Shown here: positions 1-6,097 of the stretch, piece after piece
Position numbering within the stretch: the stretch's first letter is position 1
Layout: every line of letters begins with the position of its first letter
From: Marinosulfonomonas sp.
GTDB taxonomy: Bacteria > Pseudomonadota > Alphaproteobacteria > Rhodobacterales > Rhodobacteraceae
Reading direction: 5' to 3'
DNA length: 7,815 nucleotides
Assembly: GCA_026989405.1 (NCBI GenBank)
Contig: JALSJL010000489.1
Span: 1-7,815 of the forward strand
Position numbers and translations under genes: made by a program
Notes under the pieces: generated by a model
The model's database searches: none
The model's input: the letters and a program-made list of their open reading frames with translations, nothing else
Told to the model about the DNA's origin: nothing

Positions 1-330
1 CCATGCCAGAACCGACCGGCCGAAAAAACCCTTCGCAAGCCACCCGACCAGAAGCGTGAACAGGAAGAAAAACACGACGCCCACGCCGCGGATATTCAGC
101 GAAGCATCCGGGCCGAAATATTTCTTGACCAGATTGTCGGGTTGGTAGGGGCCTGGCACGAACGGCAAGACCCAACTGTCGATCCAGCCAACGAAAGTCC
201 AGAAAAGATAGAGTGTCAGCGCGATCGGCACCAGCACGACCAGACCCGTGAAAAAATTGGCCCGGGTCCGCTGAAACAGGCGCCTGCGCCTTGTCACCTT
301 GGGTTTTTCTTCTTCGAACGGGTTTGTCAT
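1..330 (-). CDS. DUF502 family membrane protein (N-terminal part, cut by window edge)
   Basis: The 110 visible residues begin at ATG 330-328, with a GGAAG ribosome site 11 bases upstream (342-346). The reading frame runs open to base 1, so the C-terminus is missing. A basic, charged head (residues 9-25, rich in Arg and Lys) precedes a first membrane span at about 27-50, which carries the TGLVVLVPIALT stretch typical of DUF502. A polar segment with a PDNLVKKYFG-like motif follows, then INIRGVGV-type residues and a second span at about 81-103. This order matches DUF502, a bacterial family of unknown function related to the plant COV/LCV membrane proteins. The protein should sit in the inner membrane with its basic head in the cytoplasm. 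It lies 54 bases downstream of psuG on the same strand and may be the third gene of that operon, although nothing links it functionally to pseudouridine. Family assignment is fairly sure; function is unknown. Confidence 0.85.
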   Translation of the reverse strand, partial: MTNPFEEEKPKVTRRRRLFQRTRANFFTGLVVLVPIALTLYLFWTFVGWIDSWVLPFVPGPYQPDNLVKKYFGPDASLNIRGVGVVFFFLFTLLVGWLAKGFFGRSVLAW

Positions 331-384
331 TTCTGCACACACTTCCAATTCGCCAATCGTAAACTTAAGGTCTTCGACGCCATT

Positions 385-1329
385 CTACAATCGGCGATCT
401 TGAGGCGGTTGGTGAAAATCGGGCAAGTTGGCGAAATGCGTGGCCAATTGAGCCGCCAGGCGTGCGTTGTTCAACACCAGGGCGATATTGGCGTCCAGCG
501 ACCGCCCGTCCGTCAACTCGTAAATGCGCTGCAGCAGGAAGGGGGTCACCTGCTTGGCGGCAATGCCCCGAACCTGCGCTTCGGCCAGCGCTTTTTCGAT
601 CAATGGCGCCAGTTCCGAGGCGGCAATCTCGGCTTCCGCAGGGATCGGGTTTGCCACCAGTTGCCCACCCGGCAGGCGCAGGGCACGGCGCAGGGCCTGG
701 GCTGCGACGATTTCGGCGGGGTCGTCCATGCGCAATGGCGCCGGCAGGCCGGATCGACGCGACCAGAAGGCGGGAAACTCATCTTGCCCGAAGGCAATGA
801 CCGGAACGCCAAGGGTTTCCAGAACTTCGAGCGTTTTCGGCACGTCCAGGATGGCCTTGGCCCCGGCCGCGACCACGGTCACCGGCGTTTGCGCCAATTC
901 GTGCAGGTCCGCCGAAATGTCGAAGCTGGCCTCGGCCCCGCGATGGACGCCACCAATGCCGCCGGTTGCGAACACATGGATGCCCGCCAGATGCGCCGCG
1001 ATCATGGTGGCCGCCACCGTGGTCGCGCCGGTGCCACGGCGCGCAAGGCAAACCGCCAGATCGGCGCGCGACAGCTTGGCCACGTCTTTGGCCTGGCCAA
1101 GCGCGTTTAGCTGCGCGGGACTGAGCCCGACACAAAGACAACCGTCGATCACTGCAATGGTGGCCGGAACAGCGCCACCCGAGCGCACGGCCTGCTCGAC
1201 CGCGCGGGCGGTTTCGACATTGCGCGGCCAGGGCATGCCGTGGGTGATGATCGTGGACTCAAGCGCCACGACGGGCGTGCCGGACGCCCGTGCTTGGGCA
1301 ACTTCGGCAGAGAAGGTCATTTCGATCAC
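385..1329 (-). CDS. psuG: Pseudouridine-5'-phosphate glycosidase
   Basis: This 314-residue protein is a full-length PsuG (IndA family). The enzyme reversibly splits the C-C glycosidic bond of pseudouridine 5'-phosphate to give uracil and ribose 5-phosphate in the cytoplasm. Visible hallmarks are VALESTIITHGMP with Glu24, AKLSRADL with Lys85, GGIGGVHRGAE followed by FDISADL with Asp141, and AAGAKAILD with Lys158. By position these match the catalytic Glu, Lys, metal-binding Asp and Schiff-base Lys described for E. coli PsuG (E31, K93, D149, K166). The start is GTG at 1329-1327, because AGGAG at 1344-1340 lies 10 bases before it but 19 bases before the next ATG (1320-1318). The GTG shares a GTGA overlap with the psuK stop, so the two genes are probably translationally coupled. 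It ends in TAG. Everything expected is intact. Confidence 0.96.
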   Translation of the reverse strand: MIEMTFSAEVAQARASGTPVVALESTIITHGMPWPRNVETARAVEQAVRSGGAVPATIAVIDGCLCVGLSPAQLNALGQAKDVAKLSRADLAVCLARRGTGATTVAATMIAAHLAGIHVFATGGIGGVHRGAEASFDISADLHELAQTPVTVVAAGAKAILDVPKTLEVLETLGVPVIAFGQDEFPAFWSRRSGLPAPLRMDDPAEIVAAQALRRALRLPGGQLVANPIPAEAEIAASELAPLIEKALAEAQVRGIAAKQVTPFLLQRIYELTDGRSLDANIALVLNNARLAAQLATHFANLPDFHQPPQDRRL

Positions 1330-2216
1330 GGTGCGGTATCTCCTGAAACATAGTCGGCGGCCGCCTGCAACGCGGCCTCCAGCGCGGCCTCTCTGTCAGC
1401 GCCGCCGGTTTCGGCCGCGATATGGGCGGCCATGAACGTATCACCGGCGCCGGTCACCCTTGTCACCAGCACCTCACGCGCCGCGGCGCTGAGAATTCCG
1501 TCGGCACTGCCGTCGGCCGCCGGCCCCCCGCCATCGGTCACCAGAACCCGGCGCGCCCCGCGATCGAGCAACCCGCGAGCGGCATCCGACGAGTTTGCAA
1601 ATCGGCGATGACAAAGGAGACCGGCTTCTTCCAGATTGACATAGGCGGTCACGCCCCGGTGCGGCAGCAATGGCAAGAGCCGCTCGGCCTTGCCGGGGCT
1701 TGCCGGGGCCAGTCGCAGATCGGCACGGGCAAAACACGGGTCGGCCGCGATCTCGGCCAGCAGATCGACGGTCAGGTTGCCATCCAGCGCGATCAGGCCG
1801 TCAAACGGCTCGCCTGCGTCCCCCAGCGTTCCGTCGCGGAGGGGCTGCACGATCCGCTCGCCAGCGGCCTCAAGTGAATGGGCGTCGGCGATTGCGGAAA
1901 TCAGACCGTTGGCACCTTCGACCGCCATGTAGCGATCGGTCGGCAGATCGGACGACCGGTAGACATGGGTGGTGTCAATGCCCAAACGTCGACAGGCCGC
2001 GATCAACTCGTCTCCTTCGGGGTCGCTTCCGATTGCGCTCAGAATTGCCGGCGACAGACCGAACCGCCGCAATGTCATTGCAATGTTCATCGCCACGCCA
2101 CCCGGCAGCCGGACGATCCGGCCCGGAACGTCGGAACCAAGGTGCATGTGGCTTGACGACCGTCCGATGATATCCCAAAGGACGCTGCCGATACAGAGCG
2201 TGGAAATCTGTGTCAT
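1326..2216 (-). CDS. psuK: Pseudouridine kinase, PfkB/ribokinase family
   Basis: This 296-residue PfkB-family sugar kinase is assigned to pseudouridine by its overlap with psuG. It would phosphorylate pseudouridine with ATP to pseudouridine 5'-phosphate, the PsuG substrate. The N-terminus (MTQISTLCIGSVLWDIIG) is the usual first beta strand of the family. The PfkB N-terminal signature is seen at about residues 38-48 (PGGVAMNIAMT), and the C-terminal ATP/anion-hole motif is VTGAGDTF, with GAGD at 256-259 and Asp259 as the expected catalytic base. The ATG at 2216-2214 is chosen by family alignment. An in-frame extension reaches 2339 but its residues are not PfkB-like. Upstream of the ATG the sequence is AACCCGCCCC with no good Shine-Dalgarno, which suggests weak or unusual initiation. 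The stop overlaps psuG by 4 bp. Kinase family is certain; the exact substrate is inferred from the neighbour. No pseudouridine transporter is visible. Confidence 0.93.
   Translation of the reverse strand: MTQISTLCIGSVLWDIIGRSSSHMHLGSDVPGRIVRLPGGVAMNIAMTLRRFGLSPAILSAIGSDPEGDELIAACRRLGIDTTHVYRSSDLPTDRYMAVEGANGLISAIADAHSLEAAGERIVQPLRDGTLGDAGEPFDGLIALDGNLTVDLLAEIAADPCFARADLRLAPASPGKAERLLPLLPHRGVTAYVNLEEAGLLCHRRFANSSDAARGLLDRGARRVLVTDGGGPAADGSADGILSAAAREVLVTRVTGAGDTFMAAHIAAETGGADREAALEAALQAAADYVSGDTAP
1340..1344 (-). promoter_or_regulatory. Ribosome-binding site that fixes the psuG GTG start
   Basis: AGGAG on the minus strand lies inside the last codons of psuK, 10 bases before GTG 1329-1327. The in-frame ATG three codons later would be 19 bases away, which favours the GTG. 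The site sits within psuK, so psuG translation probably depends on psuK being translated through it. Confidence 0.65.
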
Positions 2217-2309
2217 GGGGCGGGTTTTGGCAGGGCAGCCGGGCGCGCGCAAGCCGCAACGACGACCCGGTGCCAGAAATGCAGGGCCGACAGCCGAACC
2301 GGGCCGGAC

Positions 2310-2339
2310 GTTAGAGCTTGCAATCCCGCGGCAGATCAA
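2310..2339 (-). promoter_or_regulatory. Candidate sigma-70 promoter for psuK-psuG
   Basis: Reading the minus strand, TTGATC (2339-2334; 4 of 6 to the -35 consensus) is followed after 18 bases by TCTAAC (2315-2310; 4 of 6 to the -10). A start near 2303 would give a psuK leader of about 87 bases. The match is modest and other arrangements are possible. The element overlaps the region where the divergent rpsB promoter must also lie. Confidence 0.28.
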
Positions 2340-2346
2340 TTATCCG
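2318..2346 (+). promoter_or_regulatory. Weak candidate promoter for rpsB-tsf
   Basis: TTGCAA (2318-2323; 4 of 6 to the -35) and TATCCG (2341-2346; 3 of 6 to the -10) are 17 bases apart, upstream of the foldable rpsB leader. Transcription starting near 2353 would give a leader of about 124 bases. Support is weak. It is reported because a strong promoter is expected here and no better pair was found by eye. Confidence 0.2.
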
Positions 2347-2365
2347 CGCACAATCTAAATTCACA

Positions 2366-2466
2366 GGCGGGATTTGGGCCGTTTCGGGGAGACATCCCGA
2401 TTTCGGTCCGCCGGTTGGGCGAAAGCCCTCTTTGGTTCCGCCGAGGCATGAAACCGGAAACGAAAG
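2366..2466 (+). promoter_or_regulatory. Structured rpsB 5' leader (candidate S2 autoregulatory RNA)
   Basis: Three hairpins can be drawn back to back in the untranslated leader. The first is nested: GGCGG 2366-2370 with CCGCC 2408-2412, CCG 2379-2381 with CGG 2404-2406, and TCGGG 2384-2388 with CCCGA 2396-2400. The second is GGGC-GAAA-GCCC (2417-2428) with a GNRA tetraloop. The third is imperfect and pairs CTTTGGTTCCG (2430-2440) with CGGAAACGAAAG (2455-2466); its 3' arm runs into the rpsB Shine-Dalgarno. The pairings were drawn by eye without energies. S2 is known to repress its own rpsB-tsf mRNA in enterobacteria through a leader RNA. A similar role here is inference. Confidence 0.4.
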
Positions 2467-2476
2467 GAAGAGAGTC

Positions 2477-3277
2477 ATGGCACTCCCTGAATTCACTTTG
2501 CGTCAGCTGCTGGAAGCAGGCGTTCACTTTGGTCACCAGACCCAGCGTTGGAACCCCAAGATGGGCCCGTATATCTACGGCGCGCGCAACGGGATTCACA
2601 TCATCGACCTCACGCAAACCGTGCCGCTGCTGGATCAGGCCCTACAGGTCATCCGCGACACTGTCGCCAAGGGGGGCTCTGTCCTGTTTGTCGGCACCAA
2701 ACGCCAGGCGCAAAAGCCGATCGCGGAAGCGGCCGAAAAATGCGCGCAGTTCTACATGAACTACCGCTGGCTTGGCGGCACGTTGACCAACTGGCAGACC
2801 GTCTCCAAGTCGATCCAGCGTCTGAAGGAAATCGACGAAAAGCTGGAAACCGGCGCCGAAGGCATGACCAAGAAGGAACGCCTTGGCCTCGAACGGCAAC
2901 AGGCAAAACTGCAGGCAGCCCTGGGCGGTATCCGTGAAATGAGCGGTCGCCCGGATCTGCTGTTCGTCATCGATGTCAACAAGGAAGCCCTGGCGGTTGC
3001 CGAAGCCAACAAGCTTGGCATACCGGTTGTGGCCGTGGTCGACACCAACTGCTCGCCCGATGGCATTGACTACATCATCCCGGGCAATGACGACGCGGCC
3101 CGCGCGATCAACCTGTATTGCGACCTGGCCGCGCGTGCGGCTCTGGACGGAATGACGGCACAGATGGGGGCCGCCGGCGTCGATCTGGGGGAACTGGAAG
3201 AGGCACCGGTCGAAGAGGTGCTTGCCGCAGAGACCCCGGCCGCCGAAGAAGCGCCGAAAGCCGCCGCGGACGCCTGA
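2477..3277 (+). CDS. rpsB: 30S ribosomal protein S2
   Basis: This 266-residue protein is full-length S2, which binds late to the 30S subunit at the head-body junction and is needed for S1 attachment. It opens with MALPEFTLRQLLEAGVHFGH, the usual S2 N-terminus, followed by RWNPKM and YIYGARNGIHIIDL. Further conserved blocks are LFVGTKRQAQ, MNYRWLGGTLTNW, the coiled-coil-like charged helix at about residues 105-150, PDLLFVIDVNKE, and PVVAVVDTNCSPD. The ATG at 2477 is preceded by AGGAAGAG at a suitable distance; the frame is open upstream but those residues are not S2-like. Compared with the 241-residue E. coli protein it has an extra acidic, alanine-rich tail of about 30 residues. tsf follows after 93 bases on the same strand, the classic rpsB-tsf pair. 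Confidence 0.98.
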   Translation: MALPEFTLRQLLEAGVHFGHQTQRWNPKMGPYIYGARNGIHIIDLTQTVPLLDQALQVIRDTVAKGGSVLFVGTKRQAQKPIAEAAEKCAQFYMNYRWLGGTLTNWQTVSKSIQRLKEIDEKLETGAEGMTKKERLGLERQQAKLQAALGGIREMSGRPDLLFVIDVNKEALAVAEANKLGIPVVAVVDTNCSPDGIDYIIPGNDDAARAINLYCDLAARAALDGMTAQMGAAGVDLGELEEAPVEEVLAAETPAAEEAPKAAADA

Positions 3278-3370
3278 GGCGACGCATTGCACGACACCCC
3301 TGCGCCAAACGGCTGCTCCGGATATCCCGGGGCATCCGCCCGGCGCGTTATCTGAGATAGGAGAACCAAA

Positions 3371-4246
3371 ATGGCAATCACGGCCGCGATGGTGAAAGAA
3401 CTGCGTGATTCTACGGGCGCAGGCATGATGGACGCCAAGAAAGCACTGACCGAAACCGACGGCGACATGGAAGCCGCCGTTGACTGGCTGCGCACCAAGG
3501 GCCTGGCAAAAGCCGCCAAGAAATCGGGGCGGACAGCCGCCGAAGGTCTTGTGGGCGTTGCTGTCGACGGGGGCAGGGGGGTCGCAGTCGAGCTGAACTC
3601 CGAAACCGACTTTGTGGCCAAGAATGAAGATTTCCAGAAAATGGTCGCGAGTTTTGCCAAGGCCGCAGTGGACGCCGATGACATCGACGCGCTGAAAGCC
3701 ATGGAAATTGACGGCAAACCGGTCGAGGAAATCCTGACCGAGGCGATTGCCCGCATTGGCGAAAACCTGACCTTGCGCCGCATGGCCAAGGTCGAGGGCG
3801 ACGTCGTTGCCTCATATGTCCACAACGCCGCAGCACCGGGCATGGGCCAGATTGGCGTTCTGGTTGCGCTCAAGGGCGAAGACAACGGCATCGGTCGCCA
3901 GATTGCCATGCATGTGGCCGCCGCCAACCCGGCATCGCTTTCCGAAGCCGATCTCGATCCGGCGATGCTCGAACGCGAACGCACCGTTCTGACCGAACAG
4001 GCGCGCGAAAGCGGCAAGCCGGAACAGGTGATCGAAAAAATGATCGTCGGGCGAATGAAAAAGTTCCTTTCGGAAGTGACGCTGCTTGGCCAGTCCTTTG
4101 TCGTCGACCCCGACAAGACCGTGGCAGAAGCGGCCAGGGACGCCGGCGTCGAGATCGTCGGTTTCAAACGATTGGCTGTGGGTGAAGGGATCGAAAAGAA
4201 GGCAGAAGACTTTGCCGCCGAGGTTGCCAAGGTCGCCAAGAGCTGA
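3371..4246 (+). CDS. tsf: Translation elongation factor Ts
   Basis: This 291-residue EF-Ts is the guanine nucleotide exchange factor that releases GDP from EF-Tu in the cytoplasm. The N-terminal UBA-like domain (residues 1-55) shows LRDSTGAGMMDAKKALTE and the DGDMEAAVDWLRTKG helix. The core follows with ELNSETDFVAKN, in which Thr79-Asp80-Phe81-Val82 is the EF-Tu-contacting TDFV motif at the same positions as in E. coli. Later conserved stretches include MHVAAANP and the VDPDKTVAEAARDAG region near the C-terminus. AGGAG at 3359-3363 lies 7 bases before the ATG. Length fits the family. The 93-base rpsB-tsf spacer has no T-run terminator, so co-transcription is likely. The gene following in the convergent orientation is a LuxR regulator rather than pyrH. 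Confidence 0.98.
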   Translation: MAITAAMVKELRDSTGAGMMDAKKALTETDGDMEAAVDWLRTKGLAKAAKKSGRTAAEGLVGVAVDGGRGVAVELNSETDFVAKNEDFQKMVASFAKAAVDADDIDALKAMEIDGKPVEEILTEAIARIGENLTLRRMAKVEGDVVASYVHNAAAPGMGQIGVLVALKGEDNGIGRQIAMHVAAANPASLSEADLDPAMLERERTVLTEQARESGKPEQVIEKMIVGRMKKFLSEVTLLGQSFVVDPDKTVAEAARDAGVEIVGFKRLAVGEGIEKKAEDFAAEVAKVAKS

Positions 4247-4282
4247 CGGCTGAATCGGCTTTCGAAAATGACTGACAGGAAA

Positions 4283-4314
4283 GGGCGGTGCAGCTCCAAC
4301 TGGCTGCACCGCCC
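4283..4314. terminator. Transcription terminator hairpin after tsf, possibly bidirectional
   Basis: A perfect 12-bp stem, GGGCGGTGCAGC (4283-4294) with GCTGCACCGCCC (4303-4314), encloses an 8-base loop. It lies 36 bases after the tsf stop. The plus-strand flank GACCTAAC has no T tract, while on the minus strand the stem is followed by TTTCCTGT. It could therefore end tsf transcripts, leftward transcripts coming from luxR, or both. The strength and position of the stem make a terminator role likely in spite of the poor U tract. Confidence 0.75.
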
Positions 4315-4496
4315 GACCTAACTGGGACGTCCAGATTTTGGGGATGAGGACGGTCCACAGGTACCACCGGCTTCTTACGCAAACAAGAAAACCAGGCGTT
4401 TTAAGGTGCGGACCGATCGTGCTGGTATTGCAACCTCCCCAGCCCGCTGTTCCTTGGCCGAAATGCCACCACTCACGGAACATGAACAACTTGCAC

Positions 4497-4513
4497 CTTT
4501 ACGCGGCGTAAAG
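4497..4513. repeat. Perfect palindrome 1 (17 bp)
   Basis: CTTTACGC-G-GCGTAAAG is a perfect inverted repeat of two 8-base arms around a single G. It lies two bases from a second perfect palindrome and 49 bases past the luxR stop. With no real loop it looks more like a protein-binding dyad than a hairpin, but an RNA role in the luxR 3' end is possible. Confidence 0.6.
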
Positions 4514-4515
4514 AC

Positions 4516-4533
4516 AGTATGGAATTCCATACT
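4516..4533. repeat. Perfect palindrome 2 (18 bp), possible operator
   Basis: AGTATGGAATTCCATACT is an uninterrupted 18-bp perfect dyad, the same length and symmetry as the tra boxes bound by TraR-type LuxR proteins, though the bases differ from that box. It is 29 bases beyond the 3' end of a LuxR-family gene. Read as RNA it would form a 7-bp stem with an AATT loop. Function is unproven. Confidence 0.6.
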
Positions 4534-4562
4534 CAATCGTTAATTTTGCGTGAATTCAGACC

Positions 4563-5309
4563 CTATCTAGGCAGAACGAATATCTGATTCTGGATGGACG
4601 CCTTCAACACGGCCTGGGCGCTGGTTTCCACATCCAGCGCAATGCGCGCAAGCCGCAGGTGCTTTTCCACCGTGGCCATGGAAACGCCCATGATCGTTGC
4701 GATGTCCTGAGAGGTCTTTCCTTCGCCCACCCATTCCAGCACCTCGCGTTGGCGGTCGGTCAGGGGCCGGCGTTGGGTGGAATAGGGCAGGTGTGTCATT
4801 TTCAGATGCGCGACATTGTTCATCTGGACGATCATCCGGCCGTGGCGGGCCCAAATGATATCCACATCTTCCTGAGTCAAACCTGGCTTGGCGACAAGCC
4901 CGATTGCGCCTTTTGCCCGGCTCGAGATGTCCTTGAAGCTGACGGAATAACCGGCGGTCACGCCCATGCGGCGGTTGAAGTCCAGAACCTTGATCTCTTC
5001 CGGGGTCAGGTGTTCGCGGTTGCGTTCGATCCAGCGCCAGGAACAGGCCCCCACGTTTTCGGCGGCCCATTTGACCATTGGCGCGTGGAAATACATCTCG
5101 CTGTCGACAAATTCCTGGATGAACTCGGCGCTATGGTTCGACAACAACAGGATGTCCTGGCGATCACCAAATGAATTCGACGTCCTGAAACGCGTGAAAC
5201 CATACAGCAACCGATCAAAACCATAATGCGCCATGGCCGAGACGTGATGATCCCAGACTTCATCTATCGTTTTGGCATCATTAAGTTTTTCGAGATACCC
5301 AAGGATCAT
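4563..5309 (-). CDS. LuxR-type transcriptional regulator (stand-alone, atypical ligand pocket)
   Basis: This 248-residue protein has the quorum-sensing LuxR architecture: an autoinducer-binding-like domain at about residues 10-165 and a GerE helix-turn-helix at about 182-240 (LTDRQREVLEWVGEGKTSQDIATIMG...TVEKHL). Aligned by eye to LasR/TraR, the pocket Trp, Tyr and Asp are replaced by Phe63, Phe67 and Ala76, while the following Pro77 and the later Trp91 remain. In the DNA-binding domain the usual Glu after TPR/TPK is Gln187, with Leu191 and Gly197 kept. It may therefore sense something other than a classic acyl-homoserine lactone, or no ligand. No luxI synthase is in the window. The ATG at 5309-5307 overlaps the aroQ stop (ATGA), with GGAG 7 bases upstream, so translational coupling to aroQ is likely. 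Targets are unknown. Confidence 0.93.
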   Translation of the reverse strand: MILGYLEKLNDAKTIDEVWDHHVSAMAHYGFDRLLYGFTRFRTSNSFGDRQDILLLSNHSAEFIQEFVDSEMYFHAPMVKWAAENVGACSWRWIERNREHLTPEEIKVLDFNRRMGVTAGYSVSFKDISSRAKGAIGLVAKPGLTQEDVDIIWARHGRMIVQMNNVAHLKMTHLPYSTQRRPLTDRQREVLEWVGEGKTSQDIATIMGVSMATVEKHLRLARIALDVETSAQAVLKASIQNQIFVLPR

Positions 5310-5752
5310 TCAGGATCTCCGGACAGGTGGCTCAGCATGGCCTGAACGGCCAGCGGGTATCCCCGTGCACCCAGGCCGCAGATCTGCCCGATGGCCACAG
5401 GTGCGATGAAGGACTTGTGCCGGAAATCCTCGCGGGCATGTATGTTGGACAGATGAAGCTCGAGCGTTGGCACGCCAGCCGAGACGATTGCATCCATGAT
5501 CGCAATCGACGTGTGTGTGTAGGCGCCCGCGTTCAGAATGATCCCGTCAGACTTGCCGCGGGCCGCATGAATCCAGTCAACCAGTTCACCTTCCTGATTG
5601 GTTTGCCGAAAATCCAGACTGGCGCCATGTGTGCTGGCAGCCTCGATGCAGAGTTTTTCAAGGTCCGCCAAGGTCGTTTGCCCGTAGACTTCGGGCTGCC
5701 TTGTGCCAAGCATATTCAGATTGGGCCCGTTGAGAACCAGTAAAGAAACCAT
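5306..5752 (-). CDS. aroQ: 3-dehydroquinate dehydratase, type II
   Basis: This 148-residue type II dehydroquinase carries out the third step of the shikimate pathway, 3-dehydroquinate to 3-dehydroshikimate plus water, acting as a dodecamer in the cytoplasm. It starts with MVSLLVLNGPNLNMLGTRQP. Catalytic and binding residues are present at standard positions: Arg18, Tyr23 (flexible-lid tyrosine), Asn74 in LNAGAYTHTS, Glu98 and His100 in ELHLSNIHARE, and Arg111. The ATG at 5752-5750 is preceded by GGGGA five bases upstream. The frame stays open a further 186 bases upstream, but that part has no family similarity. Length is normal for the family. The stop overlaps the start of the luxR-type gene by four bases. 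This is unlike the aroQ-accB-accC order seen in many proteobacteria. Confidence 0.97.
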   Translation of the reverse strand: MVSLLVLNGPNLNMLGTRQPEVYGQTTLADLEKLCIEAASTHGASLDFRQTNQEGELVDWIHAARGKSDGIILNAGAYTHTSIAIMDAIVSAGVPTLELHLSNIHAREDFRHKSFIAPVAIGQICGLGARGYPLAVQAMLSHLSGDPE

Positions 5753-5777
5753 TTCATCCCCGCAAAGTTTCAGGAAA

Positions 5778-5805
5778 ACTATGTGAATTCGCGTGTGAAT
5801 GTCGA
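5778..5805 (-). promoter_or_regulatory. Candidate promoter for aroQ-luxR
   Basis: On the minus strand, TCGACA (5805-5800; 5 of 6 to the -35 consensus) and CATAGT (5783-5778; 4 of 6 to the -10) are separated by 16 bases. A start near 5770 would leave a leader of about 18 bases containing the GGGGA ribosome site. This is the best sigma-70-like match seen upstream of aroQ, judged by eye. Confidence 0.42.
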
Positions 5806-6097
5806 GACTATTTTGTGCAGATTTCCCCTGGCGCTTCGATCCGACCCGATATCGCGTGCGCTGGACCATGGACGCGCTCGCCGCGAAGGGTGAGGTTTGA
5901 ATATGATAGAAGATATAAGGCATTGCCATCACGGCCATACCAGCTTTTCACATAATATGTATTATCCGCTTTACCCGACAGTATCACAGGGCGCCCGGCC
6001 CGTGGGAGTTATCGAGATCCAATGGCGCACTGCCCCCTGGATTTTTGAAAATTCTTGTCTGCATCCGCAATCACCGGTCTTGTTGCAGCACCGGTGG

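Larger units (their letters stand above)
4315..4562. other. Convergent intergenic region tsf / luxR
   Basis: No coding sequence is convincing here. Between the tsf hairpin and the luxR stop the DNA is less GC-rich toward its right end and contains two adjacent palindromes (4497-4513 and 4516-4533, listed separately) and a TTAATTTT stretch at 4541-4547. If luxR has no nearer terminator, this stretch is its roughly 250-base 3' untranslated region. Confidence 0.6.

Noticed and set aside
142..1110. Long plus-strand open frame opposite psuG
   Set aside because: It lies antisense to intact psuG and the DUF502 gene, has no recognisable domain, and has Arg/Gly/Gln-rich composition typical of an antisense shadow in GC-rich DNA.
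3278..3370. Possible terminator or attenuator between rpsB and tsf
   Set aside because: Only short, mismatched GC-rich pairings with no T run were seen, so read-through into tsf is more likely.
3070..4299. 409-codon minus-strand open frame opposite rpsB and tsf
   Set aside because: It covers the whole of tsf in antisense, is Ser/Ala/Pro-rich with no motif, and starts inside the tsf terminator hairpin.
3812..4489. Minus-strand frame starting in the tsf/luxR gap
   Set aside because: Most of it is antisense to tsf and it crosses the terminator hairpin. No domain and no ribosome site were seen.
5484..5508. CGATTGC / GCAATCG inverted repeat
   Set aside because: It lies within conserved aroQ codons and is short enough to be chance.
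5753..5938. 62-residue N-terminal extension of AroQ
   Set aside because: The frame is open, but type II dehydroquinases start at the MVSLLVLNGPN-like sequence, which has its own ribosome site. The extra residues are not family-like and the candidate promoter lies inside them.
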